DNA of 64,000 nucleotides from positions 60,323,063 through 60,387,062 of the forward strand of contig OW386293.2 in NCBI GenBank assembly GCA_936432065.2. The letters are read 5' to 3'. The DNA comes from Rutpela maculata. Its lineage: Eukaryota > Arthropoda > Insecta > Coleoptera > Cerambycidae. The translations under genes were made by a program, and so were the position numbers. The notes beneath the pieces are model-generated. The model searched no databases and had not been told where the DNA came from. It saw nothing but the letters and a program-made list of their open reading frames with translations. This document shows positions 54,120-64,000 of this stretch, piece by piece; the stretch's first letter is position 1, and each line of letters starts with the position of its first letter.

Positions 54120-55874
54120 ATGAAAGAGAACTGGAAAATAATAAACGAAATGAAAGGTAATACAAAGAAATATGACTCATACCACATAAATATTAATGGC
54201 GAAGAAATTGTAGATAAAACTAGACTAGCCAACCATTTTAATAACTTTTTCTTGGATATACAAAGTTCTAAGCCTGATATTAATAATCTCAAATTCGCTC
54301 CTCATTCAGAAAATACGTTTTACCTATATCCTACCACACCCTATGAGATAGAAGGGTTCATTATGAAAACAACTTTAAAGCCAGCTGCGGGTATTGATGA
54401 AATTTATGGTAGTGCCTTAAGGGTAATTAGCGACCTAATAAGTACACCATTGTCCTATTTGATTAATGAATCATTTATCGAAGGAAAATATCCAGATTCA
54501 CTAAAGATATCTAAATCTGTACCAGTTTTTAAAAATAAAGGAGCAAGAGATGAAATAAACAATTATAGAAATATTTGCTTGCAAAGTCAGTTAGCCAAAT
54601 TGTTTGATATATGCTACAATACAAGGTTAACTCAATTTTTAGTAGCACAAAATCTATTAAACACCTCACAACACGGTTTTAGATCCAAGAAATCTACCTC
54701 AACAGCAATCGCAGAACTCTGCAACAGTGTGTATGAATGTCTCAATAATAAGCAATTTCCAATTGCACTTTATTTTGACCTATCACGGGCCTTCGACATG
54801 CTTGACCATGACCTGCTCCTGGAGAAATTATATCGCATTGGTGTACGAGGTGTTGCCTATAATTGGGCGGCATCATATTTACGAGGGAGAAGACAGACCG
54901 TGGTCATTGATAAATACAAGTCAGAGTCAAGAAATGTTAATATTGGGGTTCCTCAGAGTTCAACTCGGGGTCCTTTATTTTTTATTATTTTTATTAACGA
55001 TATAATATATTCGTGTACTTCCTCACAAAAAACAATAATTTATGCAGATGATACAAACCAATTAGTAACAGGAAATAATTTAATACAATCAGTTGAAACA
55101 TCTAATATATCTGCATTAGAATTTTATCATTGGTGCCAACATAATGGAATAAGAGTAAACGTAAATAAAACATTTTCTATGGTATTTCAACCAAAGAATG
55201 GTAAAAGCGAATCTAGTCAACTCATTAAGATGAACCATAAAAGCATTGAACAAGTGAATTCTATAAAATTTTTAGGGGTTGTAATAGACCAAAAAATGAC
55301 CTGGGAGCAACATATCGATTATATTTCTTCAAAATTAAGTACTATGTGTTTTATTGTAAGACAGCTGCGAGCTACAGTATCTTTGTCCATTCTTAAACTG
55401 GCCTATTATGGGCTTGTGCAATCTATTTTAAGTTATGGTTTAATTTTTTGGGGACGTTCAGCTCACTTTCATGAAGCCTTTGTTATACAGAAAAAAATTA
55501 TCAGATGTATGGTAGGAGCACATCCTGATACATCCTGTAGACAAATATTTATTAACTTGTCAATTCTAACTCTGCCTTCTCTATATATATATTTAGTTGT
55601 ATTAAATATAAAAATGAGAGAAAATTCATTTATGAAAATAAGCAATGTGCATAAATATGATACACATAACAACAGTAATTTATATCAACCATATTCAAGA
55701 TTAAGTGTCTCTCAAAATTCGCATATTTATCATGGCATTACATGTTTCAACAGGTTTTTAAATCTTTTTAGTGATGTTAGTGTTATTCAGAATTTTAATC
55801 ATTTTAAACAAAAACTGTATGAACACCTAGTTAGTAAGGCATTTTATTCTGTAGAAGAGTACCTAGGTCATTGA
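54120..55874 (+). CDS. Non-LTR reverse transcriptase, right copy
   Basis: The 584-codon frame is identical in protein sequence to the copy at 26037-27791, with YADD at residues 308-311 and the same unusual GVPQSSTRG block. Because the upstream endonuclease is broken in the same way in both copies, this copy arose by DNA duplication, not by a separate retrotransposition. Confidence 0.88.
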   Translation: MKENWKIINEMKGNTKKYDSYHININGEEIVDKTRLANHFNNFFLDIQSSKPDINNLKFAPHSENTFYLYPTTPYEIEGFIMKTTLKPAAGIDEIYGSALRVISDLISTPLSYLINESFIEGKYPDSLKISKSVPVFKNKGARDEINNYRNICLQSQLAKLFDICYNTRLTQFLVAQNLLNTSQHGFRSKKSTSTAIAELCNSVYECLNNKQFPIALYFDLSRAFDMLDHDLLLEKLYRIGVRGVAYNWAASYLRGRRQTVVIDKYKSESRNVNIGVPQSSTRGPLFFIIFINDIIYSCTSSQKTIIYADDTNQLVTGNNLIQSVETSNISALEFYHWCQHNGIRVNVNKTFSMVFQPKNGKSESSQLIKMNHKSIEQVNSIKFLGVVIDQKMTWEQHIDYISSKLSTMCFIVRQLRATVSLSILKLAYYGLVQSILSYGLIFWGRSAHFHEAFVIQKKIIRCMVGAHPDTSCRQIFINLSILTLPSLYIYLVVLNIKMRENSFMKISNVHKYDTHNNSNLYQPYSRLSVSQNSHIYHGITCFNRFLNLFSDVSVIQNFNHFKQKLYEHLVSKAFYSVEEYLGH

Positions 55875-56128
55875 CTATTTCGTTTTGCATGTATGTTGAG
55901 TGTTAGATTGTCTAAGTGTATTTGATAATGTCTATGTACGAGTGAGTGTATTGAGTATGTATATGTATGTGTAATGTACTATTTTGACTAGTTTGATAAG
56001 TTTTACCTTTGTATGTAAAATTAATGAATGAATAAAGTATCTATCTATCTATCTATCATCCAGGTTTGTAAAAACATTACCTATTCTAGTTTTGGACTTA
56101 TCGGTGACTAGTGAACTGTTTGATACAA

Positions 56129-56432
56129 ATATCGTTTAAACACCATAAATTGACGTTTGTCCCACCCTTGTATCTCTCACCATTTTGGAGATATTGTGAT
56201 TTAAAAATCCCTATTTTCCAAAAATACTAACCTTCTTTTAACTTTCAAAGACGTATTACTCAAAAACCAATAATCAAAAAAAATTAAAAAATTGAAATTT
56301 TCATGTTATTGACAGGTACAATACAAAAATTTTATTAGTCCAGAAAAGAGCAATAAGAGTTATCACAAATTCGAAAAATCATGAATCGTGTAGAACATTA
56401 TTTAAATCATTAGGTATATTAACATTAACGAA

Positions 56433-56436
<4 letters not shown>
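56129..56436 (+). repeat. Third copy of the 305-bp segment, outside the right arm
   Basis: It matches 31704-32010 in direct orientation with one visible difference (ACTAACCTTC against ACTAACTTTC). It joins the outer end of the right arm at a short AA(A)TAT overlap and ends in (TA)n. Confidence 0.88.

Positions 56437-56513
<77 letters not shown>
56437..56513. repeat. (TA)n tract
   Basis: About 77 bp of TA starting at the same LYIYI-coding position as the other copies. Confidence 0.95.
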
Positions 56514-56516
<3 letters not shown>

Positions 56517-57509
56517 CATCTCCATATAAATATGACTTCCGGTATATGGTGCGTATATATGGCTTCCACCAGAAGGAGTAGAAATATATATATTTTGACT
56601 CATGTATATATCATCATTTGTGATTCACATCTCAGTTATCAATCAGGAACAGTTTTCATCACATGAACAAATCGCGATGGATATGAGCTCCGACATAGAG
56701 TGCAGTGGATACTGCTTCCGACAATATATGGCTGATTACATTCTGCAGATATATAGTTTCCGAAATATACATTATTTTAGGATCTGCAGTGGATACGGCT
56801 TCCAGCAGTGTTGCCATGCATTTAGCCTATAGACTTTAAATTCTGCTTTATTTTCATGGTTTTATATCTACATAATATGCAAGGGTTCATGGATAAATAT
56901 GAATAGGTATAAATGAACAAAAAAATTTGAGCTGATGGGTATTCATGTTCTGGATTTAGCTCCTACTTGATTTGAAATTAGGATATACCAATTATTATTA
57001 AAATTATTTATATATAGGATATTTTAGAACCAATTTTCTAAGAATTGGCAAAAGTAAACTGCTTTTATTTTCCAAATTACAAAAATTTTGTATTAAAATC
57101 TATTGAATTTACCATTTTCGGAATAATCGACCCACAATGATTTTTTATTTTTTTATCGAAAATTAATAAATAAATACATCGTCAAATTAATTTCCACTTT
57201 CAATTTATCAATTTTTAATTAAATAAAAATTAGTATAAAAACAAAGACTTTTAAATATTATACTCATTCACGTTCATATTGAATGAGCCGTATGTTTGAA
57301 CAATGTATTAATGAGTGAGTAACGGGTGATCTGATCTGACTTTCACGGATAAATTTGGTCGTCTGGAAGAAACCGCCAAGTTATGACTTAGACGACCAAT
57401 GCCACAAAGAAGTTAAAGATCTTATCTTTATTTTGGCGTAAATTTCATCCTTTAAATCGATAACATAAAATTTTATAATTTGAAATTTTTTGATACGAAT
57501 AAGCTCATT
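56514..57509. other. Unassigned DNA
   Basis: 56520-56830 has recurring TATATGGCTTCC / GATACGGCTTCC motifs at about 100-bp spacing, perhaps an old tandem repeat. The rest is AT-rich without recognised content. Confidence 0.35.
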
Positions 57510-57683
57510 AAAAAAATGTTAGATTGTATAAAAATAATAAAAAGAGTATAGGAGCAAGTACCAACCCTTGAGGTATTCCATGTTTTATAGTCAATTCTTC
57601 TGAATAACTGTCATTAAATTTAAACACTGTTTTCCTATTTTCGAGGTATGGTGTAAGCCACTGTAATACTATCCCGGCAATTT
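57510..57683 (-). pseudogene. Non-LTR reverse transcriptase fragment
   Basis: A 58-codon open stretch encodes VLQWLTPYLENRKTVFKF, then LTIKHGIPQGLVLAPILF. This is the conserved GIPQG(S)xLxPxLF block of non-LTR reverse transcriptases with its upstream WL..YL.NR motif. Both ends are lost. It is a different family from the RT in the arms, since that block reads GVPQSSTRG there. Confidence 0.75.
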
Positions 57684-57842
57684 CTTATTTTTTAGATTCA
57701 ATACAAGAAGATCTTTATTATAATAATATAAATAATATAAAATATGTTATGTTGTAAACGTACTTTATATAATAAAAAAAAAATCTCTTCTTAAATTCAT
57801 CTTTCTGACGCTGTATCTCTTTAAACATTAGACTTACAATAA

Positions 57843-58503
57843 AAACCGCTGCCCAAGGAATCACTACTTCCACATTCAGATTTTCGATCCAACTCACAAC
57901 GAAAAAATTTTGTATGTGGAAATAATTGCTTATGGAACTTTAATAATATAATATTTGAAATCCTCTACACCAAAAACCTATAAAACGATACCCCACATCG
58001 GTAGTGGGGTGGGGGTGGTAGTGGGGGTGGATGAAGCAAAACAATATTTTGAGGTTTCTGGTTCTTGTACACATACTAAATCACATTTTTTTTTCATCCC
58101 CTTTAATAATGGGGGTAATGGGGGTGGCTAATACCAAAAATTTTTTTGAGACATTAGCTTCTCTTGTATATACTAAATATCAATTTTCTGGACTCTTACC
58201 TGCTTGATTTAGCTATTTACCCCAAATTTACCCCAATTTACCCCCCAACCCTTTGACGGAACAAGATAAAAATATAATCTCGTTCCAGATCTCATTAAAG
58301 TACATATGTGTACCAAATTTCAAGTCAATATCTTAAACGATTCCAGAGTAAACGTGCGCACAAAAAAGTTAGACAGACCGACAGAAGTTTTTTTCGCTCA
58401 AACTTAAAATCTCGACGTTTTATGACATTCTAAGTCTATTTGGACAATAAAATTTTTTTAAAATTTTTTTGTCGTTACTATACTTCCACTGGATGTGGAA
58501 GTA
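57843..58503 (+). mobile_element. Family 1 element, complete copy
   Basis: It runs from AACCGCTGCCCAAGGAATCA to the hairpin end GGATGTGGAAGT and is flanked by AAAA on both sides. Length is about 660 bp, and the G-rich tract is shorter than in other copies. Confidence 0.85.
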
Positions 58504-59439
58504 AAACGTAGGAAATTTTGTCGTCTTCAACTTTGTCTCGAACATTTTTCTTTTAGGATCGAGTGTTGCCGAATTATTTTGAAAACCAATTTTTTGCAAC
58601 TTTCAATCAAGATGGCGAGGTCGAAACCTTGTATCTTTCATCAACAACATATATCAACTCTCCTGTTAGGTTAGACATAGACATAGGATCTTTTCTCATA
58701 CTTATCATAGTATTCATGTATGTTGTATAAGCAATAAATTAATTTAAAATTTTAATTGACTTAAAAAATTGCGGCTGGCAGTATGGTCCTTGACCGAACG
58801 CCTTAAAAAAAACCATCAAAATCCTTTTGCAGGGCAAAACCCCCCATTGATTGGACTATAGCCCATTAGAATAAAACGAAATATAATATTTTTTTACCGT
58901 TGCTGTACTCCACTACGTGGATTTGGAAGTAAAACAAAATATGGAATTAAAATCGACAGGTTCGTTCAATAAATGGAACTTAAATAATACACATTTTTAA
59001 TGGTATGAGCTTGCATTCTAAAAAAATAATTTAAATAAATTTACTTATGTAAAATATCCTTAAATAATCATTGTATTCATTTAATACTACTTTTTATTAG
59101 TTTAAATTGAAAAAAATTATAAACGTTTTTTTTTTCTTTGATATTACTCAATATTACATCTGACTAAATGTACTGTCGTGAGCATTGAGCAAAAAAAAAT
59201 AGGACAACTATTTTTTTCTGCCGTAAATCTGTCTATTTGCACACTTGCAATGAATTTTGACAAATAACCGCGATGTCACAAAAATTAAAGTTCGACGTAC
59301 ACAACTAGATTTTAGCAAAAATACGTTATAAGATTTGTCCCATTTTTTTTGCCCACGACAGTACCTACCCTATACTGGGAATGTAAATTTGATGGGTTCG
59401 TAAAATGAATAAATAAATAAATAAATCTTTGAGGGGGCT
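58504..59439. other. Unassigned DNA with a Family 1 remnant
   Basis: A scrap of the Family 1 3' end (GTACTCCACTACGTGGATTTGG, about 58908-58935) is present. The rest is AT-rich. Confidence 0.45.
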
Positions 59440-60561
59440 CGAACCTTCGCACAGTGGGAAAAATATGCCCTTTTTTGGACAAAAATCTGCCGACAGTAGA
59501 GATTTCAATCAAATTAAATTAAAAAAAGTGGCAAATACTCTTAAGACATTGAACTTTAGAGTAGTGCTGCGGCAAAGTGGCTTTGGATTAACCTAACCTA
59601 ATAATCGCAGATATTACTTCCACATCCAGTGGAAGTATAGAAACGACAAAAAAATTTTTAAAAATTTTATTGTTCAAATAGGCTTAGAATGTCATGAAAC
59701 GTCGAGATTTTAGGTTTGAGCAAAAAATGTCTGTCGGTCTGTCTGTAACTTTTTTGTGCGCACGATTACTCTGGAACCGTTTAATATATCGACTTGAAAT
59801 TTGGTACACATATGTATTTTAACGAGATCTGGAACTAGGTTATATTTTCATCTTATTCCGTTGAATGATTGTGAGGTAAATTGGGGTAAATGGGGGTAAA
59901 TAAGTAAATCAAGCAGGTAAGAGCCCATAAAATTGGTATTTAGTATATATAAGAGAAGCTAACGTCTCAAAAAAAAATTTAGCATTAGCCACCCCCAATA
60001 CTACCCCCAGCCCATTATAATGGGGGTGAAAAAAATTATTTCATCGTAGATGACCATTCGAAAGCTTATATTAAAGAGGAAGATTAAATGATGTATTTAT
60101 TAGAAATAAATTGAAAATTTTTTTGAATCCTATACATAACCTCAAAATTTGCCAAAAAAGTAATTTTTTAAGTAACTTAAAATATTTCAAAATCCCGACA
60201 TGATGGGCCAATTCTGAGGCCAGATTCGGATTCTGCGCGAAAAATTACTTCGGAAATTGGATAATGTTGGGGTTAAAACTGAATGAAGTAAAAAAAAAAT
60301 TGAGGCCTTTGGTTCTTGTACACATCCTAAATCACATTTTTTTTTCACCCCCTTTTATAATGGGGTGGGGGTAGTAATGTAGGTGGCTAATGCCAAAATT
60401 TTTTTTGAAACATTAGCTTCTCTTATATATACTAAATACTCTGAAACCGTCTAATATATCGACTTGAAATTTGGTACACATAAGTATTTTAAGCAGATCT
60501 GGAACTAGATTATATTTTCATATTATTCTGTTGAAGGGTTGGGGGATAAATTGTGGTAAAT

Positions 60562-60925
<364 letters not shown>

Positions 60926-61970
60926 GTGGGTAAATAAGTAAATCAAGCAGGTAGGAATCCATATAATTGGTATTTAGTATATATATAAGAGAAGCTAACG
61001 TCTCAAAAAAATTGTTGGCATTAGCCACCTCCATTACTATCCCACCCCATTATAAAAGGGGATGAACAAAAAATGTGAATTAGTATGTGTACAAGAACCA
61101 AAGGCCTCAATTGTTTTTTACTTCATTCAGTTTTAACCCCAACATTATCCAATTTCCGAAGTAATTTTTCGCGCTAAATCCAAATCTTGCCTCAGAATTG
61201 GCCCATCATGTCAGGATTTTGAAATATTTTAGGTTACTTAAAAAATGACTTTTTTGGCAAATTTTGAGGTTATGTATAAGATTCAAAAAAAATTTCAATT
61301 TACTTCTAATAAATAAATCATTTCATCTTCCTCTTTAAAATACGCTTTCGAATGATCATCTACGATGAAATAATTTTTTTCACCCCCTTTTATAATGAGG
61401 TGGGGGTAGTATAGGGGGTGGCTAATGCTAAAATTTTTTTTGAGACATTAGCTTCTCTTATATATACTACATATAAATTTTATGGACTCTTACCTGATTG
61501 ATTTACCTATTTACCCCCATTTACCCCAATTAACCCACAACCATTCAACGGAATAAGATGAAAATATAACCTAATTCCAGTTCTCGTTAAAATACATATA
61601 TGTACCAAGTTTCAAGTCGATATCTTAAATGGTTCCAGAGTAATCGTGCGCACAAAAAAGTTACAGACAGATCGACAGGCATTTTTTTGCTCAAACCTAA
61701 AATCTCGGCGTTTCATGACATTTTAAGCCTCTTTGAACAATAAATTTTTTTTTAAATTTTTTGTCGTTTCTGTACTTCCACTGGATGTGGAAGTAATATC
61801 TGCGATTTTTAGGTTAGGTTAATCCAAAGCCACTTTGCCGCAGCACTACTCTAAAGTACAATGTCTTAAGAGTATTTGCCATTTTTTTTTATTTAATTTG
61901 ATTGAAATTTCTACTTTCGGTAGATTTTTGTCCAAAAAAGGGCATATTTTTCCCACTGTGCTTCGTTGTG

Positions 61971-62759
61971 GCGCTGCCTCTGAAGTAGTTTCTACACCAA
62001 AATACTTGAATATTGCTCCACTCGTGTTTCGCCAACCATGTTGGCATCATCTAGATACTATGAAACTGAATTTACAAACAGTCTTAGTGTTCTGTAGTAT
62101 TGATGCGCAAGAATGTTGTTGCATATTTATCTGTTGCTGATTCATGTAGTTTTCGTATCCTTAATAAAAAAAAATTCTAAACGATTTTAACAAAAAACAT
62201 AAGTTTCTCCAGTCCGACACTGTATTTCTTTAAAACATTGCTGCGTGCAGCCCAAACTACCACAAAAGCATGTACTAAATTTTAGCTACTTGGGAAAATG
62301 GTTAAAAAATGACAGCTTAAAAATTTGACATAAATTAGAAAATCCTCTGTATATTAATAACATAGAAGGCTTCAGAGGGTACATATGAAAGAGTTTTGGA
62401 ATCAGCTCGACCTCCTCTATCGCCAATTATGTACGGAACATTTTGCATAACGAATTAAAATCTGGGTCAAAATTTCATTAAAAGGACCAATATTTTTTAA
62501 GCTAACTCCGTAGATTTTTCACTATCTAACGAATTTTAATCGGATTACACTTACAGAGTCAGTGTTTTACAACTTTTTAAAAGCTTTTATTTAACTTGCA
62601 ATTGCAATGTTTGTTTGTTTGTATGTATGTATGTACGTATGTTTGTTTAGGTGAAATTTTGCAAGCTGAATTTCGACTAGTTATAATTAAGCTGGAGCAT
62701 TGAAATTTGGCACACGTGATAAGTCCAGTGACAATGCAACATAGTATAGCCATTATCGG
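61971..62759. other. Unassigned DNA with (TATG)n
   Basis: A TTTG/TATG tetranucleotide run lies at 62606-62650 and introduces AGGTGAAATTTTGCAAGCTG, a dispersed-repeat-like sequence leading into the tandem repeat below. Confidence 0.4.
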
Positions 62760-63027
62760 TCTAAATCCAATATGGCGGACGTCCCAAGATGGCGGATCGG
62801 CTTTTTAGTCACAATCCCCTTGATATGGGTATCAAATGAAAGGGTTTGACGAGTAAAATACGACAAGCTATGTGACGTCATTATAAATTCAATATGGCGG
62901 ACGTCCTAATATGACGGATTGCCTTTTTCTTCCGAACCTCCTTGATATGGGTATCAAATGAAAGGGTTTGACGATTAAAATACGATAAACTATGTGACGT
63001 CATTCTAAATTCAATATGGCGGACGTG
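62760..63027 (+). repeat. 122-bp tandem repeat (AATATGGCGGACGTCC)
   Basis: CTTGATATGGGTATCAAATG occurs at 62819 and 62941, 122 bp apart. AATATGGCGGACGT occurs three times (62769, 62891, 63013). About 2.2 units are present, with small differences. Confidence 0.85.
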
Positions 63028-63215
63028 GGAGAGGTGGGAAAGCGGTGGGAAGAGGTGGGGAAGGAATGGGAAGGGTTGGGAAGATAAGGGGTAGGGGTGG
63101 GAAGAGATGGGAAAGGGGAGAGGAAGGCGTGGGAAGAGGTGGGAAAGGGGTGGGAAGAAGTGGGAAGTAGTGTTAGAGGGGCGAGAGTACGGGAGAGGGA
63201 AGGTGTGGATGGCGG
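63028..63215 (+). repeat. G-rich polypurine tract (GGGAAGAGGT)n
   Basis: About 190 bp of imperfect GTGGGAAGAGGTGGGAAAGG repeats, almost free of C and starting directly after the 122-bp repeat. Many GGG runs at short spacing could fold into G-quadruplexes on the plus strand. Confidence 0.85.
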
Positions 63216-63239
63216 TGTCTGTAAAATAAGTAGACTAAA

Positions 63240-63575
63240 AAGTAAAAAATAAAATTATATAAAAAAAATATTTTTAAGAAAAAGTTTTTATTTGAAAAAC
63301 TACTAAAAAGTAAAAATAATTTTTTTTAAAATTCATACACCTGGAAACCAAAAGCTTTGGGGACGGTCAATTGAGCAAAGTAACTATGTAATAGCCCCCT
63401 ATATGACCGCCCCCTACATGACCGCCCCCTACATGACCGCCCCCTATATGACCGCCCCCAAAGCTTTTGGTTTCTAAATGTATGAATTTAAAAAAATATA
63501 TATTTTTACTTTCTAGTAGTTTTTCAAATAAAAGCTTTTTCTTAAAAATATTTTTTTTATATAATTTTATTAAAT
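63240..63575. mobile_element. Foldback element with a 16-bp satellite core
   Basis: Arms of about 130 bp (63245-63365 and 63455-63575) are inverted. They share AAACTACTAAAAAGTAAAAA, AAACCAAAAGCTTTGGGG and their complements. The loop holds four units of CCCCCTAYATGACCGC (63395-63460). Confidence 0.85.
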
Positions 63576-64000
63576 TTCTTTCTACTCCGCTATTTATGCG
63601 ATATTCTCAGTTGAAATGAAGTGTCAATATATTTAAATTCCAATTTCGTATTCTATGATTTCGAAAAACCCCATGCGTAAACCTTAAGTAAAATACCAAA
63701 AAAATTGTTTTTAATTATTGTTCTAAAACACATCGAAAACGCCATACAACTGAAAGATATTTTCACTAAAAATTCAAAATATTTATGATTTCGGATAACA
63801 TATGTCTTAGTTGTACTTTAATAAGTATTTCTAAGCAATTGTAAATTGGTACTTGTCCTATAACAAAAACAAAAGTTTTGGTGTAGTGAGTAGCAACAAC
63901 GAACACTTTGCAGAGTCATTTGAAATGTTAAAAACACACAAGATCATACCTAATTTTCTAAATGCCATATGATCCAAGGTTGCCAATATTTACCGGAAGC
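63576..64000. other. Unassigned DNA at window end
   Basis: AT-rich; nothing recognised. Confidence 0.35.

Larger units (their letters stand above)
53121..56053 (+). mobile_element. CR1/Jockey-type non-LTR retrotransposon, right copy
   Basis: The same element as 25859-28790 on the opposite strand. It ends with AATGAATGAATAAAG and a (TATC)n tail at 56038-56056 that is a few bases longer than on the left. Confidence 0.85.
49859..56128 (-). repeat. Right arm of the giant inverted duplication
   Basis: Reverse complement of 25785-32010. It extends about 70 bp past the (TATC)n tail into the neighbouring endonuclease sequence (56058-56128) and then breaks at GTTTGATACAA. It is 46 bp longer than the left arm, almost all explained by the longer (TA)n tract. 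Confidence 0.92.

Noticed and set aside
25785..56128. A giant Maverick/Polinton-like DNA transposon with 6-kb terminal inverted repeats
   Set aside because: The 17-kb spacer shows no DNA polymerase B, integrase, packaging ATPase, protease or capsid-like frames, and the arms are filled with dead retrotransposons. A segmental inverted duplication is the simpler reading.
59585..59605. Telomeric (TTAGG)n repeat
   Set aside because: TAACCTAACCTAA is only about two and a half units. This phrase is common in insect repeats, so it is not a telomere or interstitial array.

Overview
The window looks like eukaryotic, probably insect, nuclear DNA. It is strongly AT-rich and packed with insect-type retrotransposons, foldback MITEs and (TA)n tracts. 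The one multi-exon gene has GT-AG introns, two of them only about 60 nt. The order cannot be fixed from sequence alone; a beetle is plausible. No bacterial operon, CRISPR array, tRNA or rRNA is evident.

Region 1 (1-6.2 kb) is nested repeats: two recurrent families (called Family 1 and Family 2 here) and several inverted or tandem repeats.

Region 2 (6.2-16.5 kb, minus strand) holds the most gene-like material. I reconstruct a seven-exon gene (15067 down to 6231) with phase-consistent introns. Its last exon carries a degraded zinc finger and a tyrosine-recombinase (Crypton-like) domain. Three small lesions interrupt it, two of them single-base excesses in poly-A runs, so it is either a recently broken gene or a real gene with consensus errors. 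Introns 1, 4 and 5 are loaded with repeats or foldback elements. Just upstream lies an isolated 52-codon WD40 exon resembling CAF-1 subunit p60/p105.

Region 3 (16.8-22.3 kb) is a young Ty3/gypsy-like LTR retrotransposon on the minus strand, with 455-bp LTRs (3 differences seen), a GTAT target duplication, a Leu-type primer site, and open gag and pol. The integrase catalytic core is missing in frame.

Region 4 (22.4-25.9 kb) is a pile of decayed non-LTR retrotransposon pieces: an APE-endonuclease fragment, an R2/R4-like restriction-like-endonuclease fragment, and an ORF1-endonuclease fragment.

Region 5 (25.8-56.4 kb) is a very large inverted duplication. Arms of about 6.2 kb (25785-32010 and 49859-56128) are nearly identical and share the same nested insertions and the same broken frames. 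They flank a gene-poor spacer of about 17 kb. The inner edges, and the far end of an extra 305-bp copy outside the right arm, are (TA)n tracts.

Region 6 (56.5-64 kb) holds a reverse transcriptase fragment, more Family 1 copies, a second inverted repeat (59.4-62.0 kb), a 122-bp tandem repeat, a G-rich purine tract and a foldback with 16-bp satellites.

Coordinates of repeats are by eye and good to roughly 5-20 bp. Exon boundaries were checked base by base against splice signals and reading phase.
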